Positions 55,950 to 64,000 of a DNA stretch of 64,000 nucleotides are shown here, piece by piece. The notes under the pieces were generated by a model. The model had not been told where the DNA came from, did not search any database, and worked only from the letters and a program-made list of their open reading frames with translations. The stretch is from Hofstenia miamia (taxonomy: Eukaryota; Xenacoelomorpha; Acoela), in assembly GCA_004352715.1 (NCBI GenBank), contig SCFE01000116.1, forward strand, positions 1 through 64,000, in the 5' to 3' direction. How positions within the stretch are numbered: position 1 is the stretch's first letter; each line of letters opens with the position of its first letter. The position numbers and the translations under genes were made by a program.

Positions 55950-56431
55950 TGCGGGGAGGCGGCGGAAGTGAACTAATAGGAACAGCAGGGAGACGGCAGG
56001 AAGCACTAGAACCAAAAACTGGACGAGGACGATTACGGTTAGTTGATGAAGGGATAGACTGCTTGGGAGGATGCGGTAGAGCAGGAGGAGCAAGCACGGG
56101 TGTGAAACTCGGAGCAGGATTATTGGGGAGAGATGAGACAGAACGCGAGGCAGCAGCACTGTAGGAGAACATTTGGGATTGCAGAGAGGAAACATCAGAG
56201 GAAAGCTTTGTTAGGGAGTCAGATAAGGATGATATGACGCCAGGGCCATCATTGGTGGACGGAGTCGAGGTAGAGAGAGCAGAGACCGCTTGGCGTAACA
56301 ACGAAATGATGGCGTCTTTCTTCAGACCACCAACAGCGGAGGCAAACTGGGCATCGCTCAAATTTTTGAGGTCGGACAGCGAAATTGGGGGCATAGCTGA
56401 AATCTAATTAAACTGTATAATAAACAGGCAA
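55950..56431 (-). mobile_element. LINE 5' end, copy B (same family as 38-40 kb)
   Basis: 5' boundary at 56431, ending CAGGCAA as in copy A. It is cut on its 3' side by the single N at 55949 next to (TA)n. It contains the 5' UTR and most of the ORF1 N-terminal half. Confidence 0.85.
55952..56394 (-). pseudogene. LINE ORF1, N-terminal part, open
   Basis: From ATG 56394 an uninterrupted frame M-P-P-I-S-L-S-D-L-K-N-L-S-D-A-Q-F runs through L-T-K-L-S-S-D-V-S-S-L-Q-S-Q-M-F (coiled-coil-like) and a Pro/Ser-rich region to P-V-P-I-S-S-L-P-P-P-P-R, then the N. It is better preserved than the copy at 39.8 kb. Confidence 0.8.
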
Positions 56432-56432
56432 A

Positions 56433-56608
56433 TAGAAAACGCTTATCACACAAAAATTTAAATTTTTAAATTTAAGTTAACTACAGTTTCTACTTCGGCG
56501 TTGGCTGCTTGTGTCATGGCGATGTATTTATATACAATCTTCCGCAGACTCCAATTGCTAATACATTAAATCTGACATACGAAATTCATATATATATATA
56601 TATATATA
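56433..56608. repeat. 176-bp direct repeat, right copy
   Basis: See the left copy at 55773-55948. The right copy continues into (TA)n and unique sequence (AAAACAATTTTTTCC), and is adjacent to the LINE 5' end. Confidence 0.9.
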
Positions 56609-56947
56609 TAAAACAATTTTTTCCTCAGAGAATGCCAAGCGTTTTTAAGAGCGATTTCTTCATAAAAGAAACTCCAATATCAAAGTCACAGACCTCAGGG
56701 CTGGCAAATGAGAGATTTTCTAATCAAACATTTTAAGCGTTTTAAACTATGATATTTCTGTCTTAGCTATTGATACTTTATTTAAAGACTATTCTGTTAA
56801 ATTCACGCTATATAGCGACAAATTTACAAGCAGTTACACAATTGCAACCATATAGCAGCTAAGATCGCAACTTTATTATATCATATTTATACATTTTAAC
56901 TAGATAAGAGGATCATTAATATATAATATTGGGAAATATCTGTGTAC

Positions 56948-56988
56948 CTTCCATTGATGCAAAAGTAGGTTGCAATAAAAGTAGTGAA
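56948..56988 (-). CDS. Two-pore channel, domain II S3 (second half)
   Basis: 41 nt, phase 0 to 2, acceptor ACATTTAG, donor GTACAC. Encodes F-T-T-F-I-A-T-Y-F-C-I-N-G, a hydrophobic continuation of S3 begun in the preceding exon; the intron between them is 49 nt. The phase fits the next exon at 55561. Confidence 0.6.
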
Positions 56989-57037
56989 CTAAATGTAATT
57001 TTAGGAAATGCAACTTTGACTACTGCATTATACTTAC

Positions 57038-57124
57038 GCCAATGACAATGGTCATCATTAAGTTGTATACTCGACCATTGTTGAAGAAGAACCGCTTTGT
57101 TCCCATTCCCCAGAGCTGTACACC
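57038..57124 (-). CDS. Two-pore channel, domain II S2-S3
   Basis: 87 nt, phase 0 to 0, acceptor AGTTTAG, donor GTAAGT. Encodes L-W-G-M-G-T-K-R-F-F-F-N-N-G-R-V-Y-N-L-M-M-T-I, equivalent to the S2 end, loop and S3 start of TPC proteins (pattern L-x-x-G-x-x-x-x-x-S-x-x-W-N-x-F-D-x-x-x-T). It joins directly to the S2 exon at 60559. Confidence 0.78.
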
Positions 57125-57846
57125 CTAAACTTCACTAATGAATATTATTATACTACTTATGTAGGCCGCTCGTGCTAGTAATTAGACATTATCGGAAAAA
57201 GGTTTACATCAATGCCAGCTGAAAAAGATATATTTTTCAGAGGTTGAAAATCAGTGTTTTGTAGGTAATATAACTCGAAAATTCCAATGAAAAATATTTT
57301 ATGGGCACATTTTTTAAATAGATACATATAAGTAATGATAAGTGTTTGCTTGAAAATTTGAGGAAACTAAAAATGTTTTTTGAGATAAGGCCTAGGTTTT
57401 GATCAATCGTTGAGCATCCCCGACACAAGTCCGCTTTATAACCGATTCTAAAAACAATTTCATTATCAAAGATTAAAATTAACAGGAAAGTGAGATCCCA
57501 AAAGAAAATTGACTACATTGCTAAAGAGAGTTTACAACTTCAATTTTCCAAAAATGTCTTTAATTTCCAGTAATGTACGCTTTTTAACATGCTTGTTTTT
57601 AATAATTCATTCTAACTGAAGTGTTTAGCTTTCTTAGATCTGTAGTGTCATAAAAACGCCCTAGCAGTGAACTGGTACAATTGCTCTATGATCCTTTACG
57701 CACTTCTTATCGGGAAAAAATATTTTCGTAAAATATTTTCATAGTAAGCAGCACTAAGGTGCAAATAAAACGAAGGTTTATACATCTTCAATAATATGGG
57801 AATACTTATGAGTCACCATACAAGCAGCCATCTGAAAAGAATAACA

Positions 57847-58075
57847 GCACACTCCTTTACACAATCGATAATTACTTAAAAGCTGTTAGCGAAATCGTTA
57901 TAGATCTGACGTACCCTATAGGAACATTTCCAGTTGTCAGATTTGAAGACTTGACAAAATGTTCCGCATTCTTAAATCAATTCGTCACGATGGGAAATAT
58001 AATGTGTGCTTTAATTGCATGTTAAAATTCCGTATAGTTGTTGTTGGACAATGTGCGTCGATAATAACGGTAAGA
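57847..58075. repeat. 229-bp repeat unit, copy 1 (copy 2 at 62071)
   Basis: Same orientation as 62071-62299, starting CAGCACACTCCTTTACACAA and ending CGATAATAACGG, with roughly 15 percent differences. On the minus strand it contains the counterpart of the possible exon at 62176-62102, but with its acceptor AG changed to AA and a TAA at the last codon. It is a broken copy if that exon is real. Confidence 0.85.
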
Positions 58076-58229
58076 AATCTCAACATTATAAAGTCACTAT
58101 GAACATAAAATAAAGATAATATCTTAATAAGAAGAGATATATTTCTAATAAACAAATGAGTAGAAAGAAGATTATGTAGGATTTTTTAACTTTAACTACA
58201 ATATAAGATGCTCAAAATATCCACCATGG

Positions 58230-59100
58230 TTATGGGTTATGCACTACCGCATGAAGTCGAATCACCAAATTTGCAAATGCTTTATTCAACTGATCTGATG
58301 TTATTTCTATTATTGGTTGTATGATGAGTGATTTCATGGCATCAGTGGTCTGTGATTTCTGCTGATACACCCTTTCCTTTAACACAGCTAATAGCCATTC
58401 GGTGCCAAATCCAGAGACCCTGGAGACCACAAAAACGGAACAGCACGACTTATGATGCATTCGTCGATAAAGGTTTTTCTAAGACAATCTTTAACCATAA
58501 TAGCCACATGTGGAGGAGCCTCATCCTGTTGGAATACCGTTTTAGAAAGCCTTCGTCTTCGTTTCAAATGTGGGATCACATGTTAATGTAACATTCTCTG
58601 TATGAGTCCTTGTTTACGGTGCCCTCAAAAAAATACGGCTCTAACACAAAATCGGATGTGAAACCAACCCATACAGTAAAAGACTCTGCATGCAGTAGCT
58701 CTGTTGTTGCATGAGGATTATCTTTCGACCATATTACACTGATCTGTATAGACTAACCCATCAATCGAGAAAGTCGTTTCATCTGAAAACAGAACAGATT
58801 ACAAAAAGGTTGAATGTTCTTCCATTTTTGGAACACGGTATTGGCAAAAGTCAATCGAGATTCATAGTCATTTTCTTTTAACCGATGTATTGTTTGAAGA
58901 CGATATGTTATCCAATTAAGGCATTCGCGCGGAATTTTGCTCACTGTCAAAATTGGCATTGCTTGGGAAACGTTGGGACAAGATGTAATCTCCAAGGGAT
59001 GTTCTGATTGAAACTGTTGAGTTCTTTTTGCCACAAAATCCATATTCTGGTTTGAAACACGTGAATGTCCGTATCGTGGCCTGCTTTTGTTTCTGTGCAA
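58230..59100 (-). pseudogene. Mariner-type transposase relic
   Basis: Minus strand, with shifts. An N-terminal half (R-L-Q-T-I-H-R-L-K-E-N-D-Y-E-S-R-L-T-F-A) is followed, in another frame near 58780, by F-S-D-E-T-T-F-S-I-D-G-L with the first catalytic Asp. Then V-F-Q-Q-D-E-A-P-P-H-V-A carries the second Asp, and L-D-L-A-P-N-G-Y-W has Asn-Gly where the third Asp-Phe is expected. The C-terminus is H-A-V-V-H-N. Inactive. Terminal repeats not identified. Confidence 0.75.
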
Positions 59101-59214
59101 ATTTTATTCTCTCTGTTAAATTGACGAAGCGCTGCAGTTGAAAAATTGATTGTTATAGAAGCAAAGAATCAAAGAAATTCTCGTTTCCAAAGAACTTGTC
59201 AGTCATTCTAAAAT

Positions 59215-59852
59215 AATAATATGATTGAATATATATAATAATAATAATAATCAATGACTTTATTTAGCCGCTGAAGGCATACACAACAAAAAAATATAAA
59301 CATGTCAAGTTTTACGGCAGCGAGGACAGTCACAGGAGATGAAATAGGAGCAAATGGAAGAGTAGGCGAAGTTGGAGAAGGGCTCAGCAAAGAGGAAAGC
59401 CATCAAAGATTTCTTGAAGCTCGGTGGCGGGGAAAAGAAATCAATCGCTGTTGGAGGGTTGAAAGTCAAGATGTAATTAGCAGCAGTACAAGCACGATTG
59501 AAAAACTAGTGAAGGGTGCGATGTTTCTTCGTACGACGAATGGAGAAGGTGACAACATCATCAGAGCGAGTGCAGCAGGAATTAGAGAACTTAATGAAAT
59601 CAAAAGGATCAAGATCCAATTTGCGAGTCAGTAGTCGATTGAACAGAAGGAGACGACAGGCATGGAAGTAGAGTGACAGTGGGAGAGTGGAGAATTTCAG
59701 CAGAGCGTCCTTATAGGCCAAAGAGGAAATCCATTTAAAAGCGCGTTTCTGGAAACATTCCATGGAGTGTAATAAAGCACGAGAAGGCCACCAACAAGGA
59801 GACGCGTAGAGAAGAATGGCGCGAGGAATGGACTTGAACAAAGAGAGTTTCA
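59215..59852 (-). mobile_element. LINE 3' end with (TTA)n tail, 5' truncated
   Basis: The minus frame 59852-59506 reads A-I-L-L-Y-A-S-P-C-W-W-P-S and F-Q-K-R-A-F-K-W-I-S, the same post-RT region as at 37960. It continues in shifted frames to C-D-C-P-R-C-R near 59320. The 3' end after AATAAAGTCATTGA is a short TTA repeat instead of poly(A), the tail type of CR1/L2/I-like LINEs. The 5' truncation point abuts (TA)n at 59853-59873. Confidence 0.85.
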
Positions 59853-60161
59853 TATATATATATATATATATATAAATCCTAATGATTAACCAATTAAATT
59901 ATGTTACTATAAATATATATTGTAGTTCCAAAAACAATATGCGAACAAATAAAGTTCATAGTGACTTTATATTGTACCTGTATTATACAATTCAATAAAT
60001 GTAAACACTGTTATATAAAAATATGCATCATCATAGAATTACAGAATGCCAATACATCATAAGCGAAACAAAATAAAAAATATTTTAGGTAACTTGTTAA
60101 AAGGGATACATTTTGAATACAGATATGAAGAAACCATAATGATACAAGTAGTTGCTTGTAA

Positions 60162-60467
60162 CCCAGTAAACATAGAACTGTTGTAACGACGTCGTTTTTG
60201 TGGTGTATTGGCGTTTTATAGGCCTTGAATTGTTTGAGTGGCGTTTATAGTGCGGATTAGTGGCGGTGTATAATTCCGTATAGCAAAAAATATTTAAAAA
60301 TGAAATAATTTTAGTATTGTGACAATTTGAAGATACATTTTTTAAAAACTGCATTTTTATTGATAGTTTCTCGTTTTATTGTGAAAAGACGTTGTTTTGT
60401 AATGTCGTTTTAGTGCCGGTAATATGTCGTTCAACGACGTCGTTACGACAAATCTATGCTTACTGGG
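60162..60467. mobile_element. MITE, 306 bp
   Basis: Terminal inverted repeats of about 36 bp: CCCAGTAAACATAGAACTGT on the left and CCCAGTAAGCATAGATTTGT on the right read inward. Both continue into GTAACGACGTCGTT. No ORF. It lies in the intron between the channel exons at 60559 and 57124. The superfamily cannot be told from the ends alone. Confidence 0.85.
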
Positions 60468-60558
60468 AATAAAGTAGCAATATATACGGAATCAAAATTG
60501 ATAAAATAAAATTGAAATTTATTACTGTAATATTGAAGTAAATGAAAAAGATGCTTAC

Positions 60559-60600
60559 CAATGTTAGAATACAAACAGCAAGAAAAGCTATATTTGCAAT
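60559..60600 (-). CDS. Two-pore channel, domain II S2 exon (42 nt)
   Basis: 14 codons, phase 0 to 0, acceptor TTATTTAG, donor GTAAGC: I-A-N-I-A-F-L-A-V-C-I-L-T-L, a transmembrane segment. Joined to the exon at 57124 it gives the S2 to S3 pattern. Confidence 0.72.
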
Positions 60601-60644
60601 CTAAATAATTGAAATCACATTTTGAAAAAAGGAATTTTACAAAC

Positions 60645-60686
60645 CGTAATGTAACATCTCGACGACTTTCCCCATGAGAAAATACC
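60645..60686 (-). CDS. Two-pore channel, S1-S2 loop exon (42 nt, candidate)
   Basis: 14 codons, phase 0 to 0, acceptor AGTTTAG, weak donor GTTTGT: G-I-F-S-W-G-K-S-S-R-C-Y-I-T. It fills the S1-S2 loop at the expected length. The intron to the next exon is only 44 nt. Its start and acceptor resemble those of the exon at 57124 (ATTAGTG...GTTTAGGGT), so it could instead be a decayed duplicate of that exon. Confidence 0.5.
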
Positions 60687-61811
60687 CTAAACTCACACTA
60701 ATGAATTTAAGTTTTACAAAAACAATTACGGATAAATTGAAATAATCAAATATCACTTAAAGAACATTGAAGTTGCCTACATTAACTAAATATTAAACAA
60801 GTAGGTAATTTCACTTTCCTCTACAGACAACGGCTAGGTACTTTGCACATATCAAGTATCTAAGATTTGCAAGAAAATTACAAAACAAGAGCAAACAAGA
60901 AGTAGAGTATATTTATTAAGATTACTAATCTTATTTTGATAAGAGTAGACTTGTGAGTAAGTTACGTTTTCAAACAGTGAATTGAATTCTATTTTTTGAT
61001 TGTTCTACACTTATTTGTATACACAATGAGTTCACGAAGAAAACTTAAATCACTAAAAAGAATTTATGATGCATGCTAATTAAGGAACTTCGTTAATAAA
61101 GGAAAAGTGTAGTAGTAGTAGATAAATAAAATCAATTCCAGGCCTCTACTGATGATTTGTGGTATCTCTTTATACAAAACAGTTTAATTCCCCAAGCTTT
61201 TGTTATACATTACAGCACACTTGATTTGGATTTCTCCAATAAAAGATGGTTACAATTGGATAGTCGTGTAATCATCAAGCACTACAATATGGTATGCCTT
61301 TAAAGCAGAGTTTTGTTATAGTAATGTGATTTTTGATCATTTTCATCACGTGATTCCATCAGTCAGCATCTTTATTAATATACTCCCAAAAAACTGTAAT
61401 AGTATTATTTGAGTCTTCAAAGAAATGTTCTCCAAACTCACAGAGTTGGCGGTAATGCGATGTCGGGCTTGTTAATAATATCGCTGCGAATATCCTTTCT
61501 TAATGCAGGAAGAACAAAACTTAACCAATAGTTTGTTATACATAGAATCATTTCACTTTCACTTTTGTTGCTGTGTATAATATACATTCTTGATCAAAAG
61601 TCTCAAGAAAAAATAAATATTAAGTATATTGGTAATGTGAAATGATTATATTGACGGCATGAGCTTAACATCGAAATTAAGAATTGCTTTAGAAATTGAA
61701 AATGACGGTAAATTTTAAGAAAAGGAAATAAGAATAAAAATATACCTTCACAGCTCTCGTCAAGAACAGCTAAACTACAATGAGATCAAATTGAAAATAT
61801 AAGAGACTTAC
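60687..61811. other. Channel intron with an open patch
   Basis: On the minus strand near 61520-61440 an open stretch (S-F-V-L-P-A-L-R-K-D-I-R-S-D-I-I-N-K-P-D) ends at a good GTGAGT donor. It does not fit TPC proteins. Unassigned. Confidence 0.3.
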
Positions 61812-61931
61812 CATTAATATCACTGCTTGAAGTAGAGTAATCAATTGCACGGTGTATACTGTAAAAGAGGAAAGGCCGATTTTTTGAATAAAGAATGAAA
61901 TTTTGTTATTCATTTCTGGATATCTAGGCTT
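61812..61931 (-). CDS. Two-pore channel, domain II S1 exon
   Basis: 120 nt, 40 codons, phase 0 to 0, acceptor ATTTTTAG, donor GTAAGT. Encodes K-P-R-Y-P-E-M, then F-F-I-Q-K-I-G-L-S-S-F-T-V-Y-T-V-Q-L, then a hydrophobic S1 (I-T-L-L-Q-A-V-I-L-M). It corresponds to the R-P-E-Y-x-S-P start and S1 of TPC2 domain II. Confidence 0.78.
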
Positions 61932-62070
61932 CTAAAAATATAATTCAATAAAAAATATAATCTTTAGAAATTAGGTAAAACTACTAAGATTTTTAACTCC
62001 AAACAATGAAAATTGATGTGATCAAAATGTTGATAATTTGAATTGAATATTCAACAACAAACCAACTGAT

Positions 62071-62299
62071 CAGCACACTCCTTTACACAATCGATAATTA
62101 CTTGAGGAGTGTTAGCGAAATCATTATAGATCACAGGCGTCCTAGAGGAAAACTTCCGGTTGTCAGATTTGAAGACCTGACAAAATGTTCCACATTCTTA
62201 AATCAATTCTTCACGATAGGAAATATAATGTGTGCTTTACTTGCATGTTAAAATTCCGTATAGTTGTTGTTGGATAATGTGCATCGATAATAACGGCAA
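62071..62299. repeat. 229-bp repeat unit, copy 2
   Basis: Partner of 57847-58075, same orientation. Both plus strands are open for about 60 codons (I-D-N-Y-L, V-V-R-F-E-D-L-T-K-C-S, then TAA). The differences are not concentrated at third positions, so plus-strand coding is not supported. Confidence 0.85.
62102..62176 (-). CDS. Possible cassette exon of the two-pore channel (uncertain)
   Basis: 75 nt, phase 0 to 0, acceptor TTTTGTCAG, donor GTAATT, encoding V-F-K-S-D-N-R-K-F-S-S-R-T. It has no counterpart in TPC proteins. The exons at 62698 and 61931 join in phase without it, with better length agreement. It lies inside the 229-bp repeat. Confidence 0.25.
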
Positions 62300-62697
62300 C
62301 ATTTATTCTAAATCTTGATTGTATTTTGAAATTACTGATTTTATAAAAAATTTTAGAACCAATTCACATTCCATGCGGCCTTTCACGGTTCACACTCTGT
62401 TTCATGTAAATGTGTGAAATGAAAGCATACAAAAGATAATATATAGGGTAGAAACAATCGTACCGAACTGAAAAACAACAAACAATGGAATTTAGAAGAA
62501 AATGCCCAAGAATGAGAATTTAAAAAGCAGCAGAGGTATTTAAAATTAAATTATCAAGAGCGATTTTAGTTTGGAGAAATATTAACGGTTATCTAAAACT
62601 GGCGCGATATTTAGCAATTGTAACAAGCTAGCAAGAAATCAAATTTTGCAGCTGAAAATAGAATTAATCTTTTTCATTGTGAAATCAAAAGACATAC
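62300..62697. other. Channel intron, AT-rich
   Basis: No feature recognised. Confidence 0.5.
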
Positions 62698-62790
62698 AAT
62701 TTCTTGATTGTTAGTTGCTTCCCACAATGACAAAATTTCGTTCTTGAATAAATCGAATGTCATCGATTCTTCTGGATAGGATCTTAGCAT
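62698..62790 (-). CDS. Two-pore channel, I-II linker exon
   Basis: 93 nt, 31 codons, phase 0 to 0, acceptor GTATCTTAG, donor GTATGT. Encodes M-L-R-S-Y-P-E-E-S-M-T-F-D-L-F-K-N-E-I-L, comparable to V-R-S-Y-G-x-x-x-L-S-A-E-E-F-Q-K-L-F in the cytosolic EF-hand-like linker of TPC2. Confidence 0.65.
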
Positions 62791-62834
62791 CTAAGATACA
62801 AAAATAGATAACGGCCTACATAAGTAAAAAGAAC

Positions 62835-62913
62835 TCTTAAAATTCTGCATTTGAGTGATCGAGGATGAATTTGAGCATTTTCAACAACGCCTTCAATGAT
62901 ATCAACATCGACA
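62835..62913 (-). CDS. Two-pore channel, I-II linker exon (first in window)
   Basis: Starts after CATGTTTTAG in phase 2 and encodes V-D-V-D-I-I-E-G-V-V-E-N-A-Q-I-H-P-R-S-L, equivalent in length and hydrophobic pattern to the segment preceding R-S-Y in TPC2. I end it at AGA|GTTCTT, which gives a 44-nt intron. Using TAT|GTAGGC would leave only 29 nt. Domain I must lie upstream, past 63000. Confidence 0.6.
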
Positions 62914-63141
62914 CTAAAACATGGCAATGAGAAAAGTTGATTAAAGGCTCTTATAATCAAGCATAATGAACTCAAAGCAACATTTAAAATCATATGAAGA
63001 TGCATAAACAAGTATGTGTATTTAGTAGTGATGAGTTCACCTGCACTTCAGACCTGACAAGACCTTCTTCGGTACGAACCCTGGCCTGATTTAATCCTGT
63101 TTAATCGTAGTGTTCATAGAGGAAAGGGTGCTATAATAGTA

Positions 63142-63520
63142 CAGTCCCGGTCAAAAGTTTAAGACCATCCATAAATTTCAAAGAGCAAAATGATTTGAAT
63201 CTGTTGGCTGCCAATCAGATACATTCAAAATCGTAAATTTGACAGCCGTGAACATTCTTACAGCAGCACACGCAATTACAATCACTGAATCCTAATTTCC
63301 ACACTGTTATTAAGCACACATGGGTCGGAACACCAATCTTTCTGTAACCACTCTGCGCCTAATTTTTTACACTCACAGACGTCATAAAAAGAAGAGACCT
63401 TCGTTCGTTAATCAGTAGGCATACTGGTCACGTGACCAGTGGCAAAAAGTGCTCTTCTCAGACGACACAATCGTGGAACAGTTCAGTTTCAGGCGGCAAC
63501 ATGTCAGAATACCACTAAAT
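63142..63520 (+). pseudogene. Tc1 element fragment (third Tc1 family), 3' truncated
   Basis: Starts after TA at 63140-63141 with CAGTCCCGGTCAAAAGTTTA, a typical Tc1 terminal repeat. Transposase remains include D-Q-W-Q-K-V-L-F-S-D-D-T-I-V-E-Q-F-S-F-R (first catalytic Asp). It stops near 63520, where a LINE 3' end begins. Confidence 0.8.
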
Positions 63521-64000
63521 ATATTCAATAGCTTTATTTCTGCTTATATGTAATGCTAATAAAATTGTTTGCACTTGCTGACAAATTTGCAAAAAATACA
63601 TATGTACAATATTTACAACATATATACATACACCTATTTACAAAGTTGAACAGCACATACTAAAATAAACAAAGCTAATACAATTACAATTAATAAAAAC
63701 AATAAAAAACACAGAGGGACAAGTTAAAAAAACAGTTAATAATGAAGATTTTGGTAATTACGCCAGAAATTTAAATTTTTATTGTAGCCAAGTATATGCT
63801 GGTTTGTCAGTAAGTTGTTTTAGAAGTTTCTTGAAGGATGTTATACTAGATGCATTACGGACGTTGACATCTAATTTGTTCCATTGCTTACATGTAATCG
63901 TCGTAAACGCACTCTGTCAAAACTTATTTTTTATCTTTATGTTGTTTATGCATTTATTTGCTCTTCTGCTACAGCTAAAATATTTGCTAAAAAGTGGTTT
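63521..64000 (-). mobile_element. LINE 3' part (ORF2 C-terminus and 3' UTR), continues past window
   Basis: Minus strand from the window edge: S-A-F-T-T-I-T-C-K-Q-W-N-K-L-D-V-N-V-R-N, then S-S-I-T-S-F-K-K-L-L-K, TAA at 63781-63779. This is the common ending of CR1/Jockey-like ORF2 (x-W-N-x-L-P-x-x-V-R...S-x-x-x-F-K). About 250 bp of AT-rich 3' UTR follow. It is a different family from the LINE at 38 kb. Confidence 0.7.

Noticed and set aside
59302-59634. 110-codon plus-strand ORF
   Set aside because: Antisense shadow of the LINE ORF2 C-terminal region on the minus strand.
62102-62176. Firm call of an extra channel exon in the 229-bp repeat
   Set aside because: Splice sites and phase allow it, but TPC proteins have no matching segment and neighbouring exons join better without it; listed only as uncertain.
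62071-62299. Plus-strand 60-codon ORF conserved in both copies of the 229-bp unit
   Set aside because: Differences between the copies are spread over all codon positions, so there is no sign of protein-level selection.
1-64000. CRISPR arrays, rRNA genes, bacterial operons
   Set aside because: No regularly spaced repeats, no rRNA-like sequence, and all coding evidence is eukaryotic.

Overview
This window looks like AT-rich nuclear DNA of an invertebrate animal, most likely an arthropod. There are no operons, no Shine-Dalgarno-led genes, no rRNA and no CRISPR array. Instead it has spliced minus-strand exons of an animal gene, several Tc1/mariner families, piggyBac, CR1/L2-like LINEs and Ty3/gypsy-type retroelements. 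It is a draft scaffold: four gaps of exactly 1000 N, one of 197 N, and single-N joins at 16956, 19253 and 55949, two of which sit beside duplicated sequence.

Host gene. Reading splice sites and phase on the minus strand gives one recognisable gene, a two-pore (endolysosomal) cation channel of the TPC family, closest in pattern to TPC2. Eleven in-phase exons between 62913 and 51981 encode the end of the I-II linker and domain II from S1 to the pore. A terminal exon at 15475-15391 matches the TPC2 C-terminus, and a weaker S6 exon candidate lies at 19140-19098. If all belong together the gene spans at least 47.5 kb, and almost every element between 19 and 52 kb lies in one intron. Domain I lies beyond the right edge. 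Some introns are only 44-57 nt.

Layout. 1-5.1 kb: decayed plus-strand Ty3/gypsy element whose integrase core is missing and whose Pol frame runs into an extra ORF. 6.2-9.5 kb: second, diverged gypsy element on the minus strand carrying the same extra ORF after integrase. 10.5-15.4 kb: AT-rich relics (SINE-like unit, LINE RT piece). 15.8-18.4 kb: mariner relic, duplicated by a scaffold artefact. 22.6-28.0 kb: two Tc1 copies. 31.8-36.8 kb: a mariner-type element in two inverted copies sharing flanking DNA, around another Tc1 relic. 37.8-41.4 kb: LINE inserted into a piggyBac transposase. 41.5-44.2 kb: a compact retroelement with 67-bp identical terminal direct repeats, a Gag-like ORF and an intact 660-residue RT-RNase H protein but no protease, integrase or recombinase. 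45.2-49.0 kb: a full-length mariner and an internally deleted one. 50-64 kb: the channel exons interleaved with LINE pieces, a mariner, a MITE, a duplicated 229-bp unit and a Tc1 fragment.

Most interesting: the compact RT-RNase H element at 41.5-44.2 kb, the env-position ORF of unknown function shared by the two gypsy elements, and the transposon-stretched channel gene.
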